NCBI GenBank assembly: GCA_900079765.1
Contig: LT599017.1
Coordinates: forward strand, 310,001-374,000
Source: an uncultured Eubacteriales bacterium
Lineage (GTDB): Bacteria > Bacillota > Clostridia > Oscillospirales > Oscillospiraceae
Length of the DNA stretch: 64,000 nt
Reading direction: 5' to 3'
Shown here piece by piece: positions 53,340 to 60,553 of the stretch. A program made the translations under genes and the position numbers. Positions within the stretch are counted from its first letter, which is position 1. The number at the start of each line of letters is the position of its first letter. Below the pieces are notes generated by a model. That model did not search any database. It was given only the letters and a program-made list of their open reading frames with translations, and was not told the DNA's origin.

Positions 53340-54221
53340 TTAGCCCTCAGTGATAGGCTGGACCTTGATGGCCTCGGCCATGAGGCTATTGAAGTCGTCG
53401 GCGGTCATGGTGGAGAGAACCTTGTCCAGTGCGTCCTTGAGGACGGTATTACCCTTCATCACGGAGATGCCGATGTTGATCTGGCCCTCATCCACCTGGA
53501 AATTGTCATCACTGCCGGAGAAGTCCAGAATCTTCATATCGGGATAGGCGGCCACGGCGCCCTGGGCGGTGGGCATGTCGGTGCAGACGAAGTCCACCAT
53601 GCCGGTCTCCAGCGCCATGAGCATGGCGGGGGCGGTCTCGGACGCAGCTATGATATTGGCACCCTTGACCTGGGGCAGGCAGTCGTTATACCAGATGGTG
53701 GCGATCTGAGCGGTGCCGGAGGCACCCTTCAGGTCAGAGAGGCCCTTGGCGGAGGCGTAGGGGCTGTCGGCCTTGGTGACACAGACGATGCTGGCATAGA
53801 AATAGGGGCCGGCAAAGTCCACCTGTTCAGCGCGCTCGGCGGTCATGGACTGGCCGGCGATGACGGCGTCTACCGTGCCGGTCTGGACGGCGGGGACCAG
53901 GGAGTCCCAGTCGGACTGGACGACCTCAAGCTCCCAGCCGTTGGCCTCGCAGAGCTTTTTGGCCATCATGATGTCATAGCCGTTGGCATACTGGGTGCTG
54001 CCCTTGATGGGCACGGCACCGTTGGAGTCGTCGTCCTGGGCCCAGTTGTAGGGGGCGTAGGCGCACTCCAGCGCGATGGTGAGCACGCCATCCTCCACAC
54101 CGGACTTGACGGCGCCGGCGCTGGGGGAGGCGGAACTGCCCGCGTCGCCACCTGTGCCGCCGCAGGCAGTGAGAGCAAAGACAAGGGACAGGGCCAGGAG
54201 CAGACAGGAGAGCTTCTTCAT
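53340..54221 (-). CDS. Amino acid ABC transporter substrate-binding lipoprotein
   Basis: 293 residues. Lipoprotein signal peptide KKLSCLLLALSLVFALTAC with lipobox LTAC (Cys20), then a Gly/Ser/Ala linker. The SBP_bac_3 fold has GVLTIALECAYAPYNW, YDIMMAKKLCEANGWELEV and AVIAGQSMTAERAEQVDFAGPY, typical of polar amino-acid binders. First gene of a three-gene importer operon behind a lysine riboswitch, so lysine is the likely ligand. Confidence 0.94.
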   Translation of the reverse strand: MKKLSCLLLALSLVFALTACGGTGGDAGSSASPSAGAVKSGVEDGVLTIALECAYAPYNWAQDDDSNGAVPIKGSTQYANGYDIMMAKKLCEANGWELEVVQSDWDSLVPAVQTGTVDAVIAGQSMTAERAEQVDFAGPYFYASIVCVTKADSPYASAKGLSDLKGASGTAQIATIWYNDCLPQVKGANIIAASETAPAMLMALETGMVDFVCTDMPTAQGAVAAYPDMKILDFSGSDDNFQVDEGQINIGISVMKGNTVLKDALDKVLSTMTADDFNSLMAEAIKVQPITEG

Positions 54222-54265
54222 TTCACATTACCTCTTTCCTTTTTTCGCAGAAGAGCCTTTTGGGG

Positions 54266-54305
54266 CAAAAAAACCATGAGCGCTCTTCGAGAGAGCGCTC
54301 ATGGT
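54266..54305 (-). terminator. Expression-platform terminator of the lysine riboswitch
   Basis: 14-bp perfect stem (54273-54286 with 54292-54305, loop TCGAG) followed on the minus strand by a run of seven T. Sits between the aptamer and the lipoprotein ATG. Confidence 0.85.
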
Positions 54306-54366
54306 GAAAAACGACACGACCCCCGACGGGCTGCGAAAGGAAATGGGGAACGGCCACTTATTTACC

Positions 54367-54531
54367 AATGATAGCGCTTCACAGGAGCTGTGACAGTCCG
54401 CCGGATGTTCTCCGTCAGCCCAGAGAAGGACCCCCAGACAAGGGCCTTCCCTTCGGCGGCTTCCCCTTTTCACCGGAGCGGGTGGTCTGCCCTTGCTCCG
54501 GCGTACTCATGGTCGCCGCGCCTCTATCATG
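54367..54531 (-). promoter_or_regulatory. Lysine riboswitch (L box) aptamer
   Basis: On the minus strand the conserved L-box elements occur in order: P1 strand ATGATAG then AGGCGCGG, ATGAGTA, GGTGAAAAGGGGAAGC, CGCCGAAGGGAAGG, CTGGGCTGACGG, ACTGTCACA, and GAAGCGCTATCATT closing P1. These match the Thermotoga and Bacillus lysC aptamers piece by piece. Lysine binding would favour the downstream terminator and shut off transport. Confidence 0.88.
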
Positions 54532-54546
54532 ATTGATTTGTCTGCT

Positions 54547-54575
54547 ATCCTAGCATGGGAGCGGAGATATGTCAA
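54547..54575 (-). promoter_or_regulatory. Promoter of the lysine importer operon
   Basis: On the minus strand TTGACA (54575-54570), 17-bp spacer, TAGGAT (54552-54547), starting transcription just ahead of the aptamer. Confidence 0.8.
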
Positions 54576-54619
54576 GGGAATCTAGAGAATTTTGCTTTTT
54601 TAGAGGCTGGGGGGGCTCG

Positions 54620-55264
54620 TTACAGCTCCTTTTTGGCAAAAATGGCCTGTGATACGAAGTAGGACACCACGAAACCGCCGACGGCGATGAGAGCCAGGGT
54701 CACGGGGAGGGAGGCGAGGAGCCAGGAGGGGGGCGCGGGGAGGGGGGAAAATTTCTCCGTGAGGGAGCCTACCACGGCAGAGCCGCCGAAGACGGCGGCA
54801 AACAGAATCATTAGGATGACGCGGCTCTTCTCCGTGCCAAACTTAAAGAGGAGGGGGAGAAGGATGGCGTCGAGAGTCAGGGCGGACCCGATGCAGCCCA
54901 GGACGGTGAGGCAGGTTTCAGCGGCCGAAGCCTCCATCAGGCCGGTGAGGGAGAGCGCCAGCATGAGGATTAACACCAAAACCGCGCTGCCCAGGATGCA
55001 TAGAAGGGCGAAGAGATACTTGCCTGCCACGATGCCCTGTCTGCCGAAGGGGGTGGCGGCTGCGTACTTGTCCCAGCGGGCCAGGTCGTCATAGGACATG
55101 GAGGACATGGGCAGCATCAGGCCAATCACCACCAGGAGGGCGGGCAGGATATAGGGGCCGAAGACGCCGGAGATAACCAGGGCGGCATAGACGCCTACGA
55201 AGAGTAGGTACAGCAGAATCTGGCGGCGCAGCACGAGAAAGTCCTTATATACAAAGCCCATCAT
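54620..55264 (-). CDS. ABC-2 type permease
   Basis: 214 residues with about six hydrophobic segments (LLYLLFVGVYAALVISGVFG, ILPALLVVIGLMLPMSSMS and others). MGFVYKDFLVLRRQILLY is the usual N-terminus of ABC2_membrane_2-type permeases of Firmicutes. ATG overlaps the ATPase stop (ATGATGG). Forms an exporter with the upstream ATPase under a YtrA-type repressor; substrate unknown, such systems often respond to cell-wall antibiotics. Confidence 0.87.
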   Translation of the reverse strand: MMGFVYKDFLVLRRQILLYLLFVGVYAALVISGVFGPYILPALLVVIGLMLPMSSMSYDDLARWDKYAAATPFGRQGIVAGKYLFALLCILGSAVLVLILMLALSLTGLMEASAAETCLTVLGCIGSALTLDAILLPLLFKFGTEKSRVILMILFAAVFGGSAVVGSLTEKFSPLPAPPSWLLASLPVTLALIAVGGFVVSYFVSQAIFAKKEL

Positions 55265-56121
55265 TTCGCATCCCCCTTTACCATAAGCACCATGAGGCCC
55301 TCCAGAGACACCGGGTCTACGGTGAGGTGGGGGTATCTCCGGGCAAAGGCCCGGCGGTCCTTCACCAGGGCTTCGCTGCTGAACTGCCCCGCCCGTGTCC
55401 CGGCAAGAAAAGCGGAATCCACGGCCTCCAGGTCGGCCCTGCCGCAGACCAGGCGGCCGTAAGTATCCAGCAGCTCGTCCTTGGCCCCCGACAGGGCTAC
55501 CTTCCCCTTGTGGAGAAAAGTTACGTAGTCGGCCACCTTCTCAAGGTCGCTGGTGATGTGGCTGGAGATGAGGATGGAGTGGTCTTCGTCTCGGATAAAG
55601 GAGAGAAACTCATCTAAAATCTCGTCCCGCACCACGGGGTCCAGGCCGCTGGTGGCCTCGTCCAGAATGAGGAGCCGGGGGTGGTGGGCCAGGGCGGCGG
55701 CGATGGAGAGCTTCATCTTCATGCCACGGGAGAACTCCTTAAGAAAGAGATTTTTGGGCAGGTCAAATTTTTTGAGGTAGGAGAGGAAGAGAGCTGCGTC
55801 CCACTTCTGGTAGACCTTAGAGAGAATTTTGTCCACGTCCTGGGCGGTGAGCGTGTCGTGGAAGGTGGCCTCGTCCAGGACCACACCCACGTCCTCCTTA
55901 ATGGAGCGCTCGTCCTTGATGCTGTCTCTGCCCAGAACGGTGATGCTCCCCCCATCCCGATGGATGAGGTTCAGGATGCACTTGATGGTGGTGCTCTTGC
56001 CCGCGCCGTTCTCACCGATGAGCCCCAGGATGGAGCCGCCGGGGAGAGTGAGGTTCAGGTCGTCCAGGTGGAAGAGGGTATAGCGTTTGGTAAGATGGCT
56101 GATCTCGATGGCGTTTGGCAT
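55261..56121 (-). CDS. ABC transporter ATPase (YtrB-like)
   Basis: 286 residues. Walker A GENGAGKST, signature FSRGMKMKL (degenerate LSGGQ typical of this group), Walker B LLILDEATSGLDP, switch HITSDLEK. ATG 56121 is used because GGAG lies 10 bases upstream; the ATG at 56136 is inside the repressor's last codons and has no ribosome site. Central gene of the GntR-ATPase-permease operon. Confidence 0.92.
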   Translation of the reverse strand: MPNAIEISHLTKRYTLFHLDDLNLTLPGGSILGLIGENGAGKSTTIKCILNLIHRDGGSITVLGRDSIKDERSIKEDVGVVLDEATFHDTLTAQDVDKILSKVYQKWDAALFLSYLKKFDLPKNLFLKEFSRGMKMKLSIAAALAHHPRLLILDEATSGLDPVVRDEILDEFLSFIRDEDHSILISSHITSDLEKVADYVTFLHKGKVALSGAKDELLDTYGRLVCGRADLEAVDSAFLAGTRAGQFSSEALVKDRRAFARRYPHLTVDPVSLEGLMVLMVKGDAK

Positions 56122-56122
56122 A

Positions 56123-56497
56123 TTATTCGTCTCCATACAGAATATTAAGGGTGGCGGTCAGATCCTCTAGGGTGACAGCCCCGGCTTTGGCGGCGTCCAC
56201 CGCGCGGGAGAGGTGCTCCTCCACCCGGCGCAGGGTCTCCTCCCGGGCCAGCTCCGGGTTCTGGGGGGCCACGAAACAGCCCTTTCCTGGGACGGTGAGG
56301 AGAAAGCCGTCCCGTTCCAGCTCCTCGTAGGCCCGCTTGGTGGTGATGACGCTGATGCGCAGATCCCGGGCCAGAACACGCATGGAGGGGAGAGGCTCCC
56401 CCTCCTGTAGCTCCCCGCGGAGGATGAGGGCCTTCACCTGCCGGGTGATCTGGTCGTAGATGGGCACGCCGCCCGAGTTGCTGATGATGATATCCAC
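56123..56497 (-). CDS. GntR-family (YtrA-type) transcription repressor
   Basis: 124 residues, the short YtrA length. DNA-binding winged helix: GVPIYDQITRQVKALILRGEL, LPSMRVLARDLRISVITTKRAYEELERDG and TVPGKGCFVA. A C-terminal helical dimerisation tail replaces the larger effector domains. GTG start at 56497, 7 bases after GAGGTG, gives the family N-terminus VDIIIS; the ATG 21 bases earlier has no ribosome site. Probably represses its own operon. Confidence 0.9.
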   Translation of the reverse strand: MDIIISNSGGVPIYDQITRQVKALILRGELQEGEPLPSMRVLARDLRISVITTKRAYEELERDGFLLTVPGKGCFVAPQNPELAREETLRRVEEHLSRAVDAAKAGAVTLEDLTATLNILYGDE

Positions 56498-56521
56498 TGG
56501 TGTGCACCTCGATGTCATATT

Positions 56522-56559
56522 GTATATATAAAGTATATACTGATAGCTACGGTTGTCAA
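56522..56559 (-). promoter_or_regulatory. GntR operon promoter and operator
   Basis: On the minus strand TTGACA (56559-56554), 16-bp spacer, TATACT (56537-56532). The inverted repeat GTATATA-N5-TATATAC (56522-56540) covers the -10 and start site, as expected for a YtrA-type operator. Confidence 0.75.
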
Positions 56560-56568
56560 TAGGCAAAT

Positions 56569-56597
56569 AAAAAAAGCCGCCCTCATTGAGGGCGGCG
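56569..56597 (-). terminator. Terminator of the NYN gene
   Basis: Ten-bp stem GCCGCCCTCA/TGAGGGCGGC (56576-56596) followed on the minus strand by TTTTTTTATT. Confidence 0.8.
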
Positions 56598-56605
56598 AGG
56601 GAAAA

Positions 56606-57415
56606 TTATTTGCGCTGCTTATCCCGCAGGTAGATGTGCTTGACGTGGGGAGCGCTGGTTTGCCGGGCGTCAATTTCGAAACGATCCAGGCTCTTGACCA
56701 GCGTGGTGAGCTTGGAGAAACCGAAGTTGCGGGGGTCAAAGTCGGGCTGCTTCTTGAGGAGGAGGTTGCCAAGCTCACCCATGAAGGCGTAGCCGTCCTC
56801 GTCGGCGATGCTCTCCAGCGAATCCGCGAGAAGGGCGACGATGTCGGCGGGAACGCCCTTGGGCCCCTCGGTCTCGGGCTCAGACGCCGTGGCCGGGATC
56901 GGGGCAGACTCCTCCGCCTTCTTCTGCGCGGGGGTTTTCTTGGCGGGCTTTTGTTCGGAGGGGGCCGGCACGGCGGCGGCGCGGATGACTTCGATATACA
57001 CAAATTTGTCGCAGGAGACGATGAAGGGGGCTGGGGTTTTTTTCTCGCCCATGCCATAGACCTTCATCCCCGCCTCGCGCAGACGGGTGGCGAGACGGGT
57101 AAAGTCCGAATCGCTGGACACCAGGACGAATCCGTCCACCCGGCGGTCATAGAGGATATCCATGGCGTCGATGATCATGGCCGAGTCGGTGGCGTTTTTC
57201 CCGGTGGTGTAGCTGTACTGCTGGACGGGGGAGATGGCATGCTCCAGGAGCAGGGGTTTCCAGGAGGCCATGTTAGGGGTGGTCCAGTCCCCGTAGATAC
57301 GCTTGATGGTGGGCGTGCCATAGACCGCCACCTCGGCCATGATCTCCTTGAGCGCGCTACGGGGGGCGTTGTCCGCGTCAATCAGGACGGCCAGGCGCAA
57401 ATCTTGCTTGTCCAT
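56606..57415 (-). CDS. NYN-domain putative RNase with OST-HTH/LOTUS domain
   Basis: 269 residues. The N-terminal NYN (PIN-like) domain has LIDADNAPRSAL, KNATDSAMIIDAMDIL and FVLVSSDSDFTRLATRLREAG, carrying the acidic metal-binding residues of this nuclease fold. A Lys/Ala/Pro/Glu-rich linker (~150-195) leads to a C-terminal OST-HTH/LOTUS winged helix (EDGYAFMGELGNLLLKKQPDF, FGFSKLTTLV). The pairing of NYN with LOTUS is known in bacteria; RNA cleavage or binding is predicted, the target unknown. Confidence 0.88.
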   Translation of the reverse strand: MDKQDLRLAVLIDADNAPRSALKEIMAEVAVYGTPTIKRIYGDWTTPNMASWKPLLLEHAISPVQQYSYTTGKNATDSAMIIDAMDILYDRRVDGFVLVSSDSDFTRLATRLREAGMKVYGMGEKKTPAPFIVSCDKFVYIEVIRAAAVPAPSEQKPAKKTPAQKKAEESAPIPATASEPETEGPKGVPADIVALLADSLESIADEDGYAFMGELGNLLLKKQPDFDPRNFGFSKLTTLVKSLDRFEIDARQTSAPHVKHIYLRDKQRK

Positions 57416-57442
57416 AATTTGTCTCCTTCGTTCAGAGTATGG

Positions 57443-57452
57443 TACAATTATA
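57443..57452. promoter_or_regulatory. Overlapping divergent -10 elements
   Basis: Plus strand TGGTACAAT (extended -10, 57440-57448) and minus strand TATAAT (57452-57447) overlap; they would serve the sigma-factor gene and the NYN gene. No convincing -35 on either side. Confidence 0.4.
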
Positions 57453-57544
57453 CTACCATCTGCACAGAAAAGACACAGGAAATTTGGAACGGGCGCAGCA
57501 ATTTGCGGGCTTGGTGCGTATATAGGGCGAGAGGAGGCGGAGGA

Positions 57545-58012
57545 ATGGAAGCCGGCCGGCTGGAGGAATTGGTTTTTCGGTATGAGAACACGCTATACCG
57601 CACGGCGCTGGCCATCCTTGCGGACGCGCAGGAGGCCGAGGACGCGGTGCAGGACACCTTTTTGAAATATCTTGAGAAGAGTCCCCGCTTTGAAAGCCCC
57701 GAGCATGAAAAAGCCTGGCTTATTCGGGTGACGGTGAACGGCTGCAAGAGCCGCCTGCGCTCCCCGTGGAGGAAACGGTCCACGCCGCTGCTGGAGAGCC
57801 TTCCCGCCGCCGAGGAGGGCGAGCGGGAGACGCTGGAGGCCGTTATGGCTCTCCCGGCGAAGGACCGGGCCGCCGTGCACCTCTTCTACTACGAGGGGTA
57901 CAAAACCGCTGAGATTGCCTCCATGACCGGAGAGGCGGAGGGGACGGTGCGGTCCCGGCTTTCGAGGGCGCGGGGGAAACTTAAGGCCCTTTTGGAAGGA
58001 GAAACTTTATGA
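57545..58012 (+). CDS. ECF-type RNA polymerase sigma factor
   Basis: 155 residues. Region 2: YRTALAILADAQEAEDAVQDTFLKYLE. Region 4: LPAKDRAAVHLFYYEGYKTAEIASMTGEAEGTVRSRLSRARGKL. No region 3, as in ECF (sigma-70 group 4) proteins. ATG 57545 with GAGGAGG upstream. Overlaps the next gene by 4 bases (ATGA), so sigma factor and membrane partner are co-translated. Confidence 0.94.
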   Translation: MEAGRLEELVFRYENTLYRTALAILADAQEAEDAVQDTFLKYLEKSPRFESPEHEKAWLIRVTVNGCKSRLRSPWRKRSTPLLESLPAAEEGERETLEAVMALPAKDRAAVHLFYYEGYKTAEIASMTGEAEGTVRSRLSRARGKLKALLEGETL

Positions 58013-59271
58013 ATGCATATCGTTCTTATATGGACCGAGCGGAGCTGTCCGCCGAGGGCCACAAAAAATTGATGCGGGCGCTTGAGCGCCCGCCCGCCCG
58101 GAGGGGGAGCCATGCTGCCCGCTGGGGGCTGGCGGCGGCCTGCCTTGCCCTAGCCTGTCTGGCGGGCTGGGGTTTTGCCCAGGGGCGAATAGGGCGATGG
58201 AGCGGTGTCACGCCGCCCCCGGTGGCAGGGGTCACGCCGACGCCTACCGCCGCGCCTACCGTACAGCCGTCCGCGGGGGACCCCTACGTCCTCTCCATCT
58301 CAGGCGGGGACGTGGAACTGCCCGGCCTCCGGCGGGTGAGGTATGGGGGCGGCAGCGAGATGGCCGCCTCCATCGCCTTCCCGGACGGCTGGTTTGAGGA
58401 GGTGTTGACGCGAGAGGAGCTCCTCTATCTCCTGGGCGGGCCGGGCGCGGAGCGCGCTCCGGCGGCCCTCCTCTGGGGGGACTACGACGTGACCGGAAAG
58501 GCTATATACGACGGAGAGGGAAACCTGTGGCGGACGGTCCTCACCGGTGTAAGCCGCACCGATGGGCGCAACTCCTTTACCCTCACCGCCAGGCCAGGCG
58601 CCATCCCGGAGGACTGCCTGGTGGATCCGAAACAGGCTTCTACGGAAATAAACGGGATACAGGTCTACGGCAGCAACAGGGGGCGGTACGGCTGGGACGA
58701 CAGCGGGGCAATGGGCTACATCTATAAAATTACCCTCCTGGCCGGGGAGGCGGGCCTGCGCCTGGAGGTGTATAATATGGACGAGGGCCGGGCGCGGGAA
58801 CTGGCCAATGCCGGAGCCAACTGGTTCGCCACGGCGGAGCAGGCCCTCTGGCTGGACCAGACGGTCCCAGGCGAGATCCCCGAGTGGCGCAGCGAGGAGC
58901 TGACGCTGACAGAGGCTCGGACCGAGGAACTAGGCCGGTATCTGCCCGAGAGCGTCCCGGCGGGGTATTCCTTTGAGTGGGCCTGGCGGGAGCTGGGCCA
59001 GGGTCGGGACTGGCTGAGTGCCCGGTGGAACCGGGGACTGCGGGAAATCGAGGTGACCGTGACCCGGGAGGGGTATTCCACCGAGGATCCCATCCCCAGG
59101 GGGGACTTGACCGCCGAGGCGGTGCTGGCGCGGCTGGAGTATGTGGACAGCGACGCCGGAGACGCACCGGGCTGGCGGGGGCGGTTTGCCGTCCGCTACC
59201 CCGATGGTGTGACGGCGGAGTACGCCGTCAAGGGTCTTAGTGAGGAGCAGGCCGCCGCACTGGCGAACTGA
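58009..59271 (+). CDS. Membrane protein, putative anti-sigma factor
   Basis: 420 residues. Short cytoplasmic N-terminus (~37 residues, MNAYRSYMDRAELSAEGHKK), one membrane helix (~39-58), a Pro/Thr-rich linker (VTPTPTAAPTVQPS), then a ~330-residue extracytoplasmic domain with repeated TREELLYLLGG and YDVTGKAIYD segments. No HxxxCxxC zinc anti-sigma motif in the N-terminus. Coupling to the sigma gene suggests it holds and releases it; the N-terminus could be the sigma-binding part. The outer domain has no family I recognise. Confidence 0.7.
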   Translation: MNAYRSYMDRAELSAEGHKKLMRALERPPARRGSHAARWGLAAACLALACLAGWGFAQGRIGRWSGVTPPPVAGVTPTPTAAPTVQPSAGDPYVLSISGGDVELPGLRRVRYGGGSEMAASIAFPDGWFEEVLTREELLYLLGGPGAERAPAALLWGDYDVTGKAIYDGEGNLWRTVLTGVSRTDGRNSFTLTARPGAIPEDCLVDPKQASTEINGIQVYGSNRGRYGWDDSGAMGYIYKITLLAGEAGLRLEVYNMDEGRARELANAGANWFATAEQALWLDQTVPGEIPEWRSEELTLTEARTEELGRYLPESVPAGYSFEWAWRELGQGRDWLSARWNRGLREIEVTVTREGYSTEDPIPRGDLTAEAVLARLEYVDSDAGDAPGWRGRFAVRYPDGVTAEYAVKGLSEEQAAALAN

Positions 59272-59277
59272 ACGAAA

Positions 59278-59314
59278 TTCCCCTTCCCCGGGCCTGTGGC
59301 CCGGGGAAGGGGAA
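59278..59314. terminator. Terminator after the anti-sigma gene
   Basis: 17-bp perfect GC-rich stem (59278-59294 with 59298-59314, loop TGT) without a long T-run; probably bidirectional. Confidence 0.65.
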
Positions 59315-59377
59315 TGCTATCAGAGGGCTGGTGACGCTCATGTGCAGCTCACGCCGCCCTTGGCCAGAGCGCTGGGT

Positions 59378-59737
59378 TCAAACAGACCATACTCTCCCGT
59401 GTTCGTTTAACTCGCAGTTCTCCATCGCGGCTAAAATGCCCTGGCACAGGCGCAGCAGTCTGGTGATCTCCGCCCTGTCCGGGTTCAGACGGTAAAAATT
59501 CATGGTTCCCACCTTGTGCAGGGACAGGAGGTTGGCGTTGCGCAGAATCTTCAAATGGTGGGAGACGGCGGGCTGGGACAGATGCGTGTGCTCGGTAATG
59601 TCGCCCACGCGCATCCCTTCTGCCGGACCCGCCATCAGCGTAAGGAGAATTGCTTGCCTGGTCTCGTCCCCGATGGCGGTGATGCTCTCGCGGCTCTTGG
59701 AGAAGAGTTCCCGCAGTGGCTCCAGGTCCTGAGGCAT
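59378..59737 (-). CDS. ArsR/SmtB-family regulator, non-arsenic type
   Basis: 119 residues. DETRQAILLTLMAG, LSQPAVSHHLKILRNANLL and the wing HKVGTMNFYRL mark the winged helix. It lacks the CxC arsenic site seen in the other ArsR at 7325; the only Cys residues are in the C-terminal RLCQGILAAMENCELNEH, which with nearby His could be an alpha5-type metal or redox site. Monocistronic with an operator-like palindrome next to its ATG. Effector unknown. Confidence 0.88.
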   Translation of the reverse strand: MPQDLEPLRELFSKSRESITAIGDETRQAILLTLMAGPAEGMRVGDITEHTHLSQPAVSHHLKILRNANLLSLHKVGTMNFYRLNPDRAEITRLLRLCQGILAAMENCELNEHGRVWSV

Positions 59738-59748
59738 AATATCACTCC

Positions 59749-59764
59749 ATTTAAATGTTTAAAT
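59749..59764. promoter_or_regulatory. Operator-like palindrome of the ArsR-type gene
   Basis: ATTTAAA-TG-TTTAAAT, perfect 7-bp arms, 11 bases upstream of the ATG; AT-rich form typical of ArsR/SmtB sites. Confidence 0.6.
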
Positions 59765-59850
59765 GATTGACTTATAGCCAGGATACACCCCATGCTGCCC
59801 GTATGCAACATCCCAAAAGAAAATTGATTGGAAAGAATAGCATTCCCTGA

Positions 59851-59889
59851 TTAAAAAAACGGAGGGGCGGCAAACGCCGCCCCTCCGTT
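59851..59889 (-). terminator. Terminator of the hpf gene
   Basis: 13-bp stem (59858-59870 with 59877-59889) followed on the minus strand by TTTTTTAATC. Confidence 0.85.
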
Positions 59890-59907
59890 ATAGGGATCAA
59901 AGAATGA

Positions 59908-60450
59908 TTACAGTTCGTCGGTGATGAGGCCGTACCCGCCGTCGTTGCGCTTGTAGACCACGGCGAAGGCCCCATCGTTGTCGGCGTCCCGGAAGGCAAA
60001 GAAGGCGTGGTCCACCAGGTTCATTTGGAGGATGGCCTCCTCCACGCTCATAGGCCGCATGGGGAATTTCTTGGTGCGGACAATATGGAATTCCTCCTCC
60101 TCCACCTCGGGGGCGAAGGAGACCGCCTCGCTGTCCACGCTGCGGACAAAGGCATCGGTCCGAAGGCGCTTTTCCAGGCGTGCCTTGTTCTTGCGGAGCT
60201 GCCGCTCGATGGAGGAGACGGCGGCATCGATAGAAGCGAACATGTCGGAGGTCTTCTCGCTCACCCGGTAGACGGTGCCGCCCGAACGGACGGTTACCTC
60301 CACCTGGTTGCAATCCTTTTGGACACTGAAGACGATGGTGGCCTCAGCATCCGCCTTAAAATAACGGTCTAACTTGCCCACCTTTTTCTCGGCGTAGGCG
60401 TGTACGTTTTGGGGCAGCGTGACCTTTTTGTCTGTAAACACGAACTTCAT
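59908..60450 (-). CDS. hpf: Long-form ribosome hibernation promoting factor
   Basis: 180 residues. N-terminal RaiA/YfiA-type domain (KFVFTDKKVTLPQNVHAYAEKKVGKLDRYF) binds the 30S decoding centre; the C-terminal dimerisation domain (IVRTKKFPMRPMSVEEAILQM, HAFFAFRDADN, YGLI) makes 100S disomes. The two-domain length is the Firmicutes long form. Extended -10 promoter TGGTATAAT lies at 60489-60497. Confidence 0.96.
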   Translation of the reverse strand: MKFVFTDKKVTLPQNVHAYAEKKVGKLDRYFKADAEATIVFSVQKDCNQVEVTVRSGGTVYRVSEKTSDMFASIDAAVSSIERQLRKNKARLEKRLRTDAFVRSVDSEAVSFAPEVEEEEFHIVRTKKFPMRPMSVEEAILQMNLVDHAFFAFRDADNDGAFAVVYKRNDGGYGLITDEL

Positions 60451-60488
60451 AGCTTCCAGCTCCTTTCGGTTCTCTAGGGCACACCATA

Positions 60489-60497
60489 ATTATACCA
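60489..60497 (-). promoter_or_regulatory. hpf promoter -10
   Basis: TGGTATAAT on the minus strand (TATAAT at 60494-60489), 39 bases before the ATG; the -35 region is not convincing, so extended -10 recognition is likely. Confidence 0.5.
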
Positions 60498-60553
60498 TAG
60501 AGCGCAGAAAAAGCGAGAATTTTTTGTGAACTTTTTATAAAAGCGGCGAGAAC

